Below, piece after piece: positions 16,595 through 25,622 of a stretch of DNA of 64,000 nt. Each line of letters opens with the position of its first letter. Positions within the stretch are counted from its first letter, which is position 1. A program made the translations under genes and the position numbers. Source of the DNA: Novosphingobium subterraneum (lineage in GTDB: Bacteria; Pseudomonadota; Alphaproteobacteria; Sphingomonadales; Sphingomonadaceae). The notes below the pieces were generated by a model. The model was not told the DNA's origin. It made no database searches and saw nothing but the letters and a program-made list of their open reading frames with translations. Location: positions 62,001 through 126,000 of the forward strand of contig NZ_JRVC01000010.1 of assembly GCF_000807925.1 (NCBI RefSeq), written 5' to 3'.

Positions 16595-17797
16595 ATGCGT
16601 GAAGCCGCCATCGTTTCGACCGCCCGCACCGGCGTGGGCAAGGCCTATCGTGGGGCCTTCAACGATACCGAAGCTCCGGTGCTGTCGAGCCACGTGGTCA
16701 ATGCCGCGATTGCGCGGGCCGGGATCGATCCGGCACGGGTGGACGACGTCTACCTCGGGGTCGGCAACCACTGGAACACGCAGAGCTACAACCTCGGGCG
16801 GCTAACCGTCCACGGTTCGGTCCTGCCCGACACGACAGCGGGCTTCACGCTCGACCGCAAGTGCTCGTCCGGCCTCAACGCCATCGCGCTCGCAGCGCGT
16901 GGCATCATGTGCAACGAGATCGACGTTGCCGTGGCGGGCGGCATGGAGAGCATTTCGCTGACCATCAACAAGCATGCGCCGCAGTTTCGCAACCGTTCGG
17001 AATTCATCAAGGCTGCGGACCCGCATGCCTACATGGTGATGATCGAGACCGCCGAGATCGTCGCGGAGCGCTATGGTGTGACCCGCGAGGAGCAGGACCG
17101 CTTTGCCGCCCTTTCGCAGCAGCGCGCCTCGGCTGCGCAGGAAGCCGGCAAGTTCGATGACGAGATCGTGCCGATCACCGTGACCAAGGCGTTGTTAGAC
17201 AAGGAGGGCAACGAGACCGGCAAGGAAGAGGTGACGCTTGGCCGTGACGAAGGTGTGCGCGCGGGCACGACTTACGAAGCGCTCGCGGGGCTCAAGCCGG
17301 TGTTCAAGAACGGACAGGTCATCGCCGAGGGCAAGCACGTTACCGCAGGCAATGCCAGCCAGCTTTCTGACGGCGCATCGGCGCAGGTGCTGATGGACCT
17401 CGATACTGCAAAGGCCGAAGGGCGTCCGGTGCTGGGGATCTATCGCGGCTTCCAGGTGGCGGGCTGCGGGGCAGAGGAAATGGGCATCGGGCCGGTCTTT
17501 GCGATCCCCAAGCTGCTGTACCGCGCAGGGCTGAAGATCGAGGACATCGGGCTGTTCGAGATCAACGAGGCCTTCGCGAGCCAGGCTGTCTATTGCCAGA
17601 AGAAGCTGGAGATCGATCCCGACAAGCTCAACGTCAACGGCGGCGGCATTGCCATCGGCCATCCGTTCGGCATGACCGGATCAAGGCTGGTTGGCCATGC
17701 CCTGATCGAGGGCAAGCGGCGGGGCGTGAAGTACGTCGTCGTCTCGATGTGCGTGGCGGGCGGCATGGGTGCGGCCGGCCTGTTCGAAGTGGCCTGA
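16595..17797 (+). CDS. Acetyl-CoA acyltransferase (thiolase), second of the operon
   Basis: A 400-residue thiolase with nucleophile Cys90 (D-R-K-C-S-S-G), the N-E-A-F-A motif, His356 ([10 protein letters not shown]) and Cys386 (S-M-C-V-A-G-G-M-G). It differs clearly from FadA6 in the same operon, so it probably acts on another chain length: the steroid side chain (FadA5-like) or a later open-chain product (inference). ATG 16595 follows the GAGAGGACGC site 12 bp after ksi. FadD3 starts 7 bp downstream. Confidence 0.83.
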   Translation: MREAAIVSTARTGVGKAYRGAFNDTEAPVLSSHVVNAAIARAGIDPARVDDVYLGVGNHWNTQSYNLGRLTVHGSVLPDTTAGFTLDRKCSSGLNAIALAARGIMCNEIDVAVAGGMESISLTINKHAPQFRNRSEFIKAADPHAYMVMIETAEIVAERYGVTREEQDRFAALSQQRASAAQEAGKFDDEIVPITVTKALLDKEGNETGKEEVTLGRDEGVRAGTTYEALAGLKPVFKNGQVIAEGKHVTAGNASQLSDGASAQVLMDLDTAKAEGRPVLGIYRGFQVAGCGAEEMGIGPVFAIPKLLYRAGLKIEDIGLFEINEAFASQAVYCQKKLEIDPDKLNVNGGGIAIGHPFGMTGSRLVGHALIEGKRRGVKYVVVSMCVAGGMGAAGLFEVA

Positions 17798-17803
17798 CGC
17801 GCG

Positions 17804-19327
17804 ATGCTCGATCCCCTGCCGCCAACGATACCCCACGCCGCTCAGGCTGCGGCAAGAACCTGGCCAGATGCGCCGGCGGTGCTTGAGAACGGCGAGGTGT
17901 GGAGCTTTGCCGAGCTGTGGCAGCGCAGCAGGGCGGCGGCTTCGGCACTGCTGGGGCGGGGCATAGGCGCAGGGGACCGGGTAGCCATCTGGGCTCCCAA
18001 TTCGCGCGAATGGATCGTGGCGGCGATTGCGGTGATGAGCTGCGGCGCGGCGGTGGTCACGCTCAATACCCGGCTGAAGGGCCGCGAGGCGGGAGACATT
18101 CTGCGCCGCACGAATGCGAAGCTGCTGTTCACGGTCGAGGGCTTTCTCGGCATCGATTACCGCGCCCTGATCGCGGACGAGGACCTGCCTGCGCTGGAAG
18201 GCACGTTGCTGCTCGAGCACGATCTGGTGCAAGGGGGCAAGGGGGCGGACGACCCGGCCGTGGATGGGGCGCTGGTGGGTATCGACGCCGATACTGTCTC
18301 GGACATCCTGTTCACCAGCGGGACGACCGGCAGCCCCAAGGGCGTGCTGATGACTTACGGCCGGGTCCTGCCGCAGGCTGCGGTGTGGTGCCAGAATACC
18401 GGCCTGCGCGAGGGCGATCGCTATCTCATTGCCAATCCGTTCTTCCATTCCTTCGGCATGAAGGTGGGCTGGGTTGCGTGCATCCTCTCGGGGGCGGTGG
18501 CTGTGCCGATGCCGCAGTTCGACGTGGGCCAGGCAATCGAGCTGATCGAGCGCGAACGCATCACTTTCATGCCGGGGCCGCCGACCATCTTCCAGATGCT
18601 GCTGGCAGAGTTGGACAAGCGCAAATGGGACTGCTCATCGTTGCGGGGCGGCACCACCGGCGCGGCAAGCGTGCCGCCCGCGCTGGTCGAACGCATCCGC
18701 GAGGACCTTGGCATGGTGGATCTGATCACCGCCTATGGCATGACCGAGTGCGTGAACATCACGACCTGCGTTCCGGGAGACGACGCTGAAACTATTGCCC
18801 GCACCTGCGGCAAGGCTTTTCCGGGCAACGAAGTTCGCATCGCCGACGCGCAAGGCAACGAAGTGCCGCGCGGGCAGACCGGCGAGGTGCAGGTGCGCGG
18901 GCAGGGCGTCATGCTTGGCTATCTCGACAACGCACAAGCCACGGCCGAGACCATCGACGCCGATGGCTGGCTGCACACAGGCGACGTCGGCACGATGGAC
19001 GAGCGCGGCTATGTGCGCATCACCGACCGGATGAAGGACCTGTACATCTCGGGCGGGTTCAACGTCTATCCCGCCGAAGTCGAGAAGCTGCTGGCGGAGC
19101 ATCCGGCGATCGGCATGGCCGCCGTCGTCGGCGTGCCGGACGAGCGCCTGGGCGAAGTGGGCCGCGCTTTCGTGGTGCTTCGTCCCGGTGCAACCGCAAG
19201 CGAGGCCGAGCTGATCGCGTGGTCGCGCGAGAACATGGCCAATTACAAGGTGCCGCGCAGCTTCGTGCTGGTGGAGGATCTCCCGCGCAATGCCGCGGGC
19301 AAGGTGCTGAAAACAGAACTTCGCTGA
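17804..19327 (+). CDS. fadD3: Acyl-CoA synthetase FadD3 (HIP-CoA ligase)
   Basis: A 507-residue AMP-forming ligase. The nucleotide motif TSGTTGSPKG lies at 171-180, N-P-F-F-H-S-F-G-M-K-V-G follows, Y-G-M-T-E is present, the hinge D-R-M-K-D-L precedes Y-I-S-G-G-F-N-V-Y-P, and the catalytic C-terminal Lys500 sits in N-A-A-G-K-V-L-K. G-V-P-D-E-R-L-G-E-V-G-R-A-F-V-V is shared with FadD3, which thioesterifies the perhydroindane propionate left after A/B-ring removal, the entry step to this operon's enzymes. The assignment rests on context and recalled similarity. It starts at ATG 17804. Confidence 0.85.
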   Translation: MLDPLPPTIPHAAQAAARTWPDAPAVLENGEVWSFAELWQRSRAAASALLGRGIGAGDRVAIWAPNSREWIVAAIAVMSCGAAVVTLNTRLKGREAGDILRRTNAKLLFTVEGFLGIDYRALIADEDLPALEGTLLLEHDLVQGGKGADDPAVDGALVGIDADTVSDILFTSGTTGSPKGVLMTYGRVLPQAAVWCQNTGLREGDRYLIANPFFHSFGMKVGWVACILSGAVAVPMPQFDVGQAIELIERERITFMPGPPTIFQMLLAELDKRKWDCSSLRGGTTGAASVPPALVERIREDLGMVDLITAYGMTECVNITTCVPGDDAETIARTCGKAFPGNEVRIADAQGNEVPRGQTGEVQVRGQGVMLGYLDNAQATAETIDADGWLHTGDVGTMDERGYVRITDRMKDLYISGGFNVYPAEVEKLLAEHPAIGMAAVVGVPDERLGEVGRAFVVLRPGATASEAELIAWSRENMANYKVPRSFVLVEDLPRNAAGKVLKTELR

Positions 19328-19356
19328 TCAAGGCGAGGGCTATTTCGGAGAGAGTG

Positions 19357-20124
19357 ATGCAGCGATTTGTCGGCAAGGTTGCCCTCGTCACCGGAGCAGG
19401 ATCCGGCATCGGCCGCGCCGCGGCAATTCGCTTTGCGCAGGAAGGCGCGAGGGTGTTCTGCGCTGACCTCAACCTTGCGGCGGCGCAGGCCGTCGTGGCC
19501 GAGATCGGTGAGCGCGCAAGCGCCGTGAAGGTCGACGTGGCCGACTATGCCAGCAACCAGGAGATGGTGGCGCAAGTTCTGGCCGTAGCCGGAAAGCTGG
19601 ATTTCGCCTTCCTCAACGCCGGGCTCTATGGCGCCGCCGAAGGCCTCGACACGGTTGACGAGGCGCTGTTCGACAAGCTGGTCGCGGTCAATCTCAAGGG
19701 CGCGTTCAACGGGATCAAGGCGGTGCAGCCAGTGATCGGGCAGGGCGGCGCGGTCGTGGTCACGGCTTCGGCGGCGGGCGTTGTCGGCCATCCGGCGAAC
19801 CCGGCCTACAGTGCTGCCAAGCATGGCGTGGTCGGGCTGGTGAAGTCCTGCGTCGATGCCTTCGCGGCGCGCGGCTGCCGGATCAATGCGCTGTGCCCGG
19901 GCGGAGTGGAGACCCCCCTGATCGGCGCGCCGGATGTCGAGATCGTTGATGGGCAGGAGCTGCCGCGCGTGCCCTTGCGCGGCATGGGACAGGCGCAGCA
20001 TGTTGCCGAAGTGGCGTTGTGGCTGTGCAGCCCGGCCTCGGGCTTCATCACGGGTCAAGCGCAAGTGCTTGACGCGGGACTGCTTTCGACCTTCGCGCCG
20101 GTGATGCTGCCTATCGGGCCGTGA
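19357..20124 (+). CDS. SDR, last gene of the C/D-ring operon
   Basis: A 255-residue classical SDR: TGAGSGIG at 12-19, L-N-A-G in place of N-N-A-G, and active-site T-A-S-A-A-G...Y-S-A-A-K-H-G. ATG 19357 follows CGGAGAGAG. It is likely a hydroxysteroid or hydroxyacyl-CoA dehydrogenase. Substrate and position cannot be told. It sits 29 bp after fadD3 and ends the rightward run, since the next gene is on the other strand. Confidence 0.75.
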   Translation: MQRFVGKVALVTGAGSGIGRAAAIRFAQEGARVFCADLNLAAAQAVVAEIGERASAVKVDVADYASNQEMVAQVLAVAGKLDFAFLNAGLYGAAEGLDTVDEALFDKLVAVNLKGAFNGIKAVQPVIGQGGAVVVTASAAGVVGHPANPAYSAAKHGVVGLVKSCVDAFAARGCRINALCPGGVETPLIGAPDVEIVDGQELPRVPLRGMGQAQHVAEVALWLCSPASGFITGQAQVLDAGLLSTFAPVMLPIGP

Positions 20125-20221
20125 GATAGACCGGCACGCAGGCCATTACGCCGCCTGTTGAGCGGCACGAACCATGGGCTGCCGGTCGAGCGATAGGTCT
20201 TGCGGAAGCCATCATTCAGCT

Positions 20222-20235
20222 GATCTTCGAAGATC
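20222..20235. terminator. Palindrome between convergent genes
   Basis: A perfect 14-nt palindrome GATCTTCGAAGATC lies in the 116-bp gap between the end of the C/D-ring operon (20124) and the end of the leftward TetR gene (20241). A bidirectional terminator hairpin is possible, but the stem is short and no T-tract follows. The rest of the gap shows nothing recognisable. Confidence 0.25.
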
Positions 20236-20240
20236 CTGCC

Positions 20241-20912
20241 TTACGTGTCTGAAGCGAGGGAGGCGAAGTAATCGGCAATGATCCTGTCCGGCATGCCGAT
20301 GCCACGCAGGCAGAACCACGTCGCCTGCCTGACAAGATCATCCCCCGCGATTCCGTAAGGCCTTGCCGCCAAAGGCAATCCCCCGATTGCGGCCATCATC
20401 GTCCCGACATGTTCGACGAACATGGCAGCGGCGGGCACGTCGAGAGGCTCGCCCTCAAGTCCACCCTCGGCCCGGGCAGAGGCATAGGCCGCGTCCATGG
20501 CAGCCCCGTGGCGCCGCTGCGAGCGGCGATAGATCAGGCTGGCGTAGGAGCCATCGCCTGCAAGGCTGGCCAGGGTCATGCGATGCGTATCATGACGGGC
20601 AGGATCATCTGCATCGGTCGCGCAGGCGGAGATGAAAGTGTGGATCGCACTGGCGAGGCCCCGCGCACCTTCGCCGTGCACGCCCTGTTCGCGCCAGCGC
20701 TCGTCCTGCTCGAGAAATACCTGGCGCAGGACCGCGCGGTAGAGGGCGAGCTTGCTGGGGAAATGACGGAACACCAGCGCCTCCGAGACCTTCGCCTCGC
20801 GCGCGATCTGCAGGGTCTTGGCTCCGTCATAGCCGTGCTGTGAAAAGACCCGCCGTGCGGCGGCAACGATCTGGCCTCGGCGCTGCACGCCCGGTAAACG
20901 GGTCCTTGTCAT
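20241..20912 (-). CDS. TetR/AcrR-family transcriptional regulator
   Basis: A 223-residue regulator. The N-terminal TetR DNA-binding domain covers about residues 9-58 (A-A-R-R-V-F-S-Q-H-G-Y-D-G...E-A-L-V-F-R-H-F-P-S-K), and the C-terminal three-quarters is the helical ligand-binding part. ATG 20912 is preferred over GTG 20918. It lies between the C/D-ring operon and the Coq4-like/TonB receptor region. TetR proteins such as KstR and KstR2 repress steroid genes in actinobacteria, so it could sense a steroid or its CoA ester (inference). An inverted repeat directly before the start suggests autoregulation. Confidence 0.82.
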   Translation of the reverse strand: MTRTRLPGVQRRGQIVAAARRVFSQHGYDGAKTLQIAREAKVSEALVFRHFPSKLALYRAVLRQVFLEQDERWREQGVHGEGARGLASAIHTFISACATDADDPARHDTHRMTLASLAGDGSYASLIYRRSQRRHGAAMDAAYASARAEGGLEGEPLDVPAAAMFVEHVGTMMAAIGGLPLAARPYGIAGDDLVRQATWFCLRGIGMPDRIIADYFASLASDT

Positions 20913-20916
20913 GATC

Positions 20917-20944
20917 ACTCACTTACTTGGCAGACGGAGTGAGT
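20917..20944. promoter_or_regulatory. Candidate TetR operator (inverted repeat)
   Basis: Perfect 7-bp arms ACTCACT (20917-20923) and AGTGAGT (20938-20944) are separated by 14 bp. The dyad begins 4 bp upstream of the TetR start codon and lies in the 49-bp gap before the Coq4-like gene end. Position and symmetry fit an autoregulatory operator. No exact second copy was noticed in the window. Confidence 0.45.
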
Positions 20945-20961
20945 CAATCATCGGGCCGAGG

Positions 20962-21813
20962 CTATTGCAGTTCCGGCCTCACCAGCGCCGAGGCGGGAAC
21001 CCGCTCCGCCCAGAACGCGCCTTCGAGATCGGTATCGACATCGACCGCGCCGCGCACACCCAAGGCCTCGCGCGCTTCGGCCAATGGGAGGTGGAAGCAC
21101 GGCTCCAGCCTCTTCATGAACAAGGCGTCGCTGGCCTTGCCGACCGCCATGCCGCGCTGGATAGCGTCGGTGCAGGTGTTCCAGACTTGCGGATAATGCA
21201 GTATCGTCCGCACGGTGTAGCGGAGCGATCCGAAGATCTGGATCAGGCTCAATTCGGCTGCCAGTTCCGGATTGCGGATGTGCTTGAACACGTTGGTCAG
21301 GCGGTACCAGTAAGGCACGAGCTCACCCATGAAGTTGAACCCGCCGCCACACAGGATGTGTTCGAAATCGTGGGTCTGGCCTGAGCGCAGGTTGTAGAAC
21401 TCCAGCTGGCTTTTCGGTTCGCGCCAGGGCGTGATCTGGATCTCGTAGTTTCCTTCGGTGATCCACTGGTAGAAGATTCCGCCGAGCGAGCCTGGCGCGT
21501 ACTGCGCGAAATCGTCGATCGAGTAGGTCGAGTAGAAGCCCTCGGAAAGCCAGGCATCGAGTTCGGGATTGATCCGGCGTTCTGCCATGAACATCTCCTC
21601 TATGGCATCGTGATCGCGCAGTTCCTCGAGAATCGGCAGGAACTCGTACATCTCGGCTGGCGGGGGCAGGTCCGGGCCGTTGCGGCGCAGGAGGATCATC
21701 GCCAGCCAATCGCGCAGGCGGGGGTTGTTGAGATACTTCGACGAGGACACGAGCACGCTCGACGGCGTTTCGACCGGCATGACGCCGCGGGCGAGATAGG
21801 GCAGGTCAGGCAT
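20962..21813 (-). CDS. Coq4-family protein
   Basis: A 283-residue protein with the Coq4 signature HDxxHx11E in full: His148, Asp149, His152 and Glu164, followed by a helix-rich C-terminal half. COQ4 works in ubiquinone synthesis, binds zinc at this motif and acts on the quinone-ring precursor. This copy is longer than typical Coq4 cores and lies among steroid genes, away from any visible ubi gene, so a catabolic role on a phenolic or quinone-like intermediate is conceivable (inference). ATG 21813 has AGGAGAAG upstream; an in-frame GTG at 21873 is less likely. It is divergent from a TonB receptor. Confidence 0.75.
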   Translation of the reverse strand: MPDLPYLARGVMPVETPSSVLVSSSKYLNNPRLRDWLAMILLRRNGPDLPPPAEMYEFLPILEELRDHDAIEEMFMAERRINPELDAWLSEGFYSTYSIDDFAQYAPGSLGGIFYQWITEGNYEIQITPWREPKSQLEFYNLRSGQTHDFEHILCGGGFNFMGELVPYWYRLTNVFKHIRNPELAAELSLIQIFGSLRYTVRTILHYPQVWNTCTDAIQRGMAVGKASDALFMKRLEPCFHLPLAEAREALGVRGAVDVDTDLEGAFWAERVPASALVRPELQ

Positions 21814-22215
21814 CGACTTCTCCTGTTGCTTTTCTGAGCGGTGCGCAGTGGAAGGTTCCTGAAAATCAGTCACTTCGTGCCGCGCCTTGGGTTCGCTGGC
21901 GATTGCAGAATCGGTGTGGCCGCATTGTCCGGTGCATCGCCAAAGGAGGACTTCCAGAAAAATTCGTCAAGCCCACATAAGCGCAAAGATGTGCCCTTGG
22001 CTACGCAACATGATGCTAAAATCGTCTCTTGAACTTATTTTGCGTAGTTGATACGCTGCTTCATAGAGAAAAAGAAAACCGGGATGAGGGGCCTCCCTGC
22101 CTTTCTGCGAATTGTCGTCGTGCATGCTTGGGGCGTGCGCGGGGATGCCGCTCATCCTGTCGATCCGTGTTTCGCCGCAGAGGCATGGGAAGTGCGATCT
22201 TGGAGGGAGAGAACG
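21814..22215. promoter_or_regulatory. Divergent intergenic region, Coq4-like gene / TonB receptor
   Basis: This 402-bp region holds no convincing gene. It contains TACGCAA at 22002-22008 and TTGCGTA at 22040-22046, the same heptamer found in the shared element upstream of hsaA and the FAD dehydrogenase. A possible rightward promoter is TTGAAC (22029-22034) with TACGCT 17 bp downstream (22052-22057). The transcript would have a leader of about 150 nt before the receptor start. Sites are predictions by eye. Confidence 0.4.
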
Positions 22216-24798
22216 ATGTCTGACACAATGCGTGCACGCTCGGAAACGGGACGACGGGTCGCTTGGGCGTTGCTGGCAAGCGTTTCGCTGGGCAGCTTTG
22301 CTGCGCCGCAGATCGCTTTTGCTGCAGAAGATGCTGCGGATGAGCAGGCTGCGGAAAACAGCGTGCCCAACAACATGGAAATCATCGTCACGGCCAACCG
22401 CCGCGAAGAGCGCGCACAGGACGTTCCGATCTCGATCACCGCTATCAGCGCAGAAAGCATTCGCGAACGCGGGCTTACCCAGTTGCAGGATCTGCAGGCT
22501 TCCGTGCCGTCGCTGGTCGTCGGCCCGAACGGGCAGGCTTCGCGCGACGTGATGTCGCCATCGATCCGCGGGCAGAGCGCATCGTTCCAGGGATCGCCCG
22601 CGGTCGTCGTCTACATGAACGAAGTCCCGCTGGTTTCGGCGATCACGCTTTCCGGCCAGGGTGGCCCCGGCAGTTTCGTCGACTTGCAGAACGTGCAGGT
22701 TCTGGCCGGCGTGCAAGGCACGCTGTTTGGGCGAAACACCACTGGTGGCGCGATCCTGCTGACGCCGGCCAAGCCGACCGACAAGCTCGAAGGCTATGTC
22801 CAAGCCGGCTTTGGCAACTACAGCATGGTCGAGACCGAAGCGGTGCTGAACCTGCCGATCTCGGACAAGGTTCGCCTGCGGCTTGTCGGAGCCTCACGCG
22901 ATCGTGACGGCTTCACGCATGATGTGAACTGGAACAAGGATCGGGACGACCAGCACTGGCGCATGGGCCGCGTCGGGCTGTGGATCGAGCCGGTGGAGGG
23001 CGTCACCAACTATACGCTGGGCTACTATGGCAAGTCGCACAGCAATGGCACGGGTTCGATCGCCAAGAACTTCAATACCAACTATTTCGTTGGCCTCGCC
23101 ACGCGGCCGATCCTGGTTGCACCGGGCGTATCCCTGCCACTGGGCGCAATCGCTCCGACTTTCAATTTCTGCGGTGCAGGGACCGGCCCTGCCAATTGCA
23201 GCTACTACACCAACCTGCTCAATCAGCAGAACGCGCGCGGCATCCGCCAGACAGCGCATGGCATGGACAGCTTCGCCAAGCTGGAATCCTGGGGCATCAA
23301 CAACACCACCGACATCGAACTTTCCAGCACTCTCAAGCTGCGCAACATCTTCAGCTATGCAGAATTGAAGTCCTACTACGCCAACGACCAGGACGGCACG
23401 ATCGCTCCGGTCTATGATACCGGCGTGACCGTAGAGAGCCGCACCGCCCCGCGTGACTGGTACAAGCAGGTGACCGAGGAACTGCAGTTCCAGGGCACGG
23501 CGCTGAACGACAAGCTGACCTATACGGTCGGCGGCTTCTACTACAAGCAGAGCCCCCGGGGCACAATGGTGTCCTATTCGATCAACGTCTGCGGCCTGCA
23601 GTCTGTCACGGGCTGCCCCATCGGCCAGAGCCAGATCAGCGTGACCAACGAATCCAAGGCGCTCTATGCGCAGGGCTCGCTCGATTTCGGCGCGTTTTCG
23701 CCTGCGCTTGACCGCCTGCGACTGACAGCGGGCTATCGCTATACCTGGGACACCGTGGACGGATCGACCACATCGTTCAGCTATGTCCCGCTGCCGGGTG
23801 GGGCGAAGTATGTCACGGCGTGTTCGTGGAAATCGAATCCCAATCCCACGCAGCCGATCGCCGATCCGCTCAACACCTGCCTGTTCGGTGCAAGGCTGAA
23901 AAGCTCGTCGCCCAACTGGACCATCGGGCTCGACTACCGCCCGAACGACAACATCATGGTCTATGGCAAGGTCACGCGCGGCTACAAGGCCGGTGGCTTC
24001 AACAGCTATGCCGTGTTCGAGAACACCCGCACCTTCGGGCCGGAGACCGTCACCGACTACGAAGCAGGCTTCAAGACCGACTTCAACGCCGGCGGCATGC
24101 GCGGGCGGTTCAACGTCAACGGCTTCTGGCTGGACTACAAGAACATCCAGCGTGCAGCCGGGGACTTCAACCGCGCGACCGGCGGCAATGGCGCGATCAC
24201 GCTGAACAACGCTTCGGCCGAGATCAAGGGCGTCGAAGTCGAGGCGATGATCCAGCCGACGCAGAACATCGAACTGGGCGGCAACTACAGCCACCTCAGC
24301 GCCAAGTACAAATCCTTCAAGTTCGATTCGAGCTCGGGCGTGTGGGATTGTACCGCGCAGTCGATCACTTCGCCCAAGGTCTTTGCCGGGGCGGACATGA
24401 CCTGCCGTCCACTGCAGTACCTCTCGCCCAACATCCTGTCGGTCTATGGCCGTTTCTCGCTGCCGGTTTCGGAAGATGTGGGCAATTTCAGCCTGTTCCT
24501 CAGCTACAACTGGACCGACAAGCAGCCGACGGCGCCGTTCTCGACCGAGCGCTTCCCGGATGGGACGATCAACGAACCGGGCGTGCTGCTGCCGAGCTAT
24601 GGCCTGCTCAACGCCACGATCGACTGGAAGGGCGTGATGGGCGCGCCTGTGGATCTGAGCCTGTTCGCCACCAACATCACCAAGAAGAACTACATCATCT
24701 CGAACACCGGCATCTTCCAGACGATCGGCGCGCAGAGCGTGATCTATGGCGAGCCGCGCATGTTCGGCCTGCGCCTGCGCTACAGCTTCGGCAACTGA
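22216..24798 (+). CDS. TonB-dependent outer membrane receptor
   Basis: An 860-residue receptor with a signal peptide (hydrophobic stretch ending A-F-A-A) and a plug domain beginning E-I-I-V-T-A-N-R-R-E-E-R-A-Q-D-V-P. Plug motif V-L-A-G-V-Q-G-T-L-F-G-R-N-T-T-G-G-A is present, and a 22-strand barrel ends with the expected aromatic-type C-terminus L-R-L-R-Y-S-F-G-N. ATG 22216 follows GGAGGGAGAG; an in-frame upstream start at 22048 would destroy the signal peptide. An SDR gene follows 20 bp later. Between the two steroid operons, uptake of a steroid or other hydrophobic substrate is the obvious guess (inference). Confidence 0.88.
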   Translation: MSDTMRARSETGRRVAWALLASVSLGSFAAPQIAFAAEDAADEQAAENSVPNNMEIIVTANRREERAQDVPISITAISAESIRERGLTQLQDLQASVPSLVVGPNGQASRDVMSPSIRGQSASFQGSPAVVVYMNEVPLVSAITLSGQGGPGSFVDLQNVQVLAGVQGTLFGRNTTGGAILLTPAKPTDKLEGYVQAGFGNYSMVETEAVLNLPISDKVRLRLVGASRDRDGFTHDVNWNKDRDDQHWRMGRVGLWIEPVEGVTNYTLGYYGKSHSNGTGSIAKNFNTNYFVGLATRPILVAPGVSLPLGAIAPTFNFCGAGTGPANCSYYTNLLNQQNARGIRQTAHGMDSFAKLESWGINNTTDIELSSTLKLRNIFSYAELKSYYANDQDGTIAPVYDTGVTVESRTAPRDWYKQVTEELQFQGTALNDKLTYTVGGFYYKQSPRGTMVSYSINVCGLQSVTGCPIGQSQISVTNESKALYAQGSLDFGAFSPALDRLRLTAGYRYTWDTVDGSTTSFSYVPLPGGAKYVTACSWKSNPNPTQPIADPLNTCLFGARLKSSSPNWTIGLDYRPNDNIMVYGKVTRGYKAGGFNSYAVFENTRTFGPETVTDYEAGFKTDFNAGGMRGRFNVNGFWLDYKNIQRAAGDFNRATGGNGAITLNNASAEIKGVEVEAMIQPTQNIELGGNYSHLSAKYKSFKFDSSSGVWDCTAQSITSPKVFAGADMTCRPLQYLSPNILSVYGRFSLPVSEDVGNFSLFLSYNWTDKQPTAPFSTERFPDGTINEPGVLLPSYGLLNATIDWKGVMGAPVDLSLFATNITKKNYIISNTGIFQTIGAQSVIYGEPRMFGLRLRYSFGN

Positions 24799-24818
24799 CG
24801 AGAGAAGGAGACGGCGGC

Positions 24819-25613
24819 GTGACGGGAAGACTTTCTGGGCGCGCCGCCGTCATTACCGGCGGTGCCGATGGCATCGGCGAAGGCATTGCTCGCCGCTTCG
24901 CCAGGGAAGGGGCGAGCGTGGTCGTCGCAGACTACGATGCCGAGCGCGGTCCGGCGGTGGTCGAGCAGCTTTGTGCAGGCGGGGCTCAGGCGGTCTTCAT
25001 CCAGTGCGATGTCTCTTCCCGTGACGATGTGTTCGCGGCGGTGGACCTGTGTGCCGAGCGGTTCGGTGCGGTCGATATCCTCGTCAACAACGCCTATCGC
25101 GGCGAAGGGCCGGTGCGGATCGAGCGCAAGACCGACGCGCGCTTCGACGATGCGCTGAAGATGTGCCTCTATGCGACCAAGTGGGCGATGGAGCGGGCAC
25201 TGCCGCACATGAAGGCGCGGGGCTGGGGCCGCGTGATCAACATGGCGTCGCTGAATGGCGTCAACGCACACATGGGCAGCGCAGACTACAACGTCGCCAA
25301 GGAAGCAGTGCGCGCCTATTCGCGCACGGCGGCGCGGGAATGGGCGCCCCATGGCATCTGCGTCAACGTGATCTGCCCGGCAGCGGTCTCGGCCGCCTAT
25401 CGCCGCTTTGCGGAAATGGCGCCCGACGTGGCGAAGGCGACTGCGGCCGCAAACCCGATGGGCCGCATGGGCGATCCCGAGGCGGACATCGGCGGCGTCG
25501 CCCTGTTCCTCGCCAGCGAGGACGCGCGGTATCTGACCGGCAATACCCTGTTCGTAGACGGTGGCGGCCATATCAATGGCGTGCCGTGGGTGCCGGATTT
25601 CGGGGACGACTGA
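24819..25613 (+). CDS. SDR downstream of TonB receptor
   Basis: A 264-residue SDR: TGGADGIG at 13-20, N-N-A-Y, and S-L-N-G...Y-N-V-A-K-E catalytic set. It starts with GTG at 24819, with GAGAAGGAG upstream, although the frame is open far into the receptor gene in another phase. Co-transcription with the receptor suggests it acts first on the imported compound. Its substrate is unknown. It ends 9 bp before the converging EthD-SnoaL gene. Confidence 0.78.
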   Translation: MTGRLSGRAAVITGGADGIGEGIARRFAREGASVVVADYDAERGPAVVEQLCAGGAQAVFIQCDVSSRDDVFAAVDLCAERFGAVDILVNNAYRGEGPVRIERKTDARFDDALKMCLYATKWAMERALPHMKARGWGRVINMASLNGVNAHMGSADYNVAKEAVRAYSRTAAREWAPHGICVNVICPAAVSAAYRRFAEMAPDVAKATAAANPMGRMGDPEADIGGVALFLASEDARYLTGNTLFVDGGGHINGVPWVPDFGDD

Positions 25614-25622
25614 AGCGTCGCC

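Noticed and set aside
22894-24294. A 466-codon open frame on the minus strand
   Set aside because: It is antisense to the barrel of the TonB receptor; no ribosome site or family signature.
23820-24818. A long N-terminal extension of the SDR at 24819
   Set aside because: It would read through the TonB receptor gene in another phase; homology and the AAGGAG site place the start at GTG 24819.
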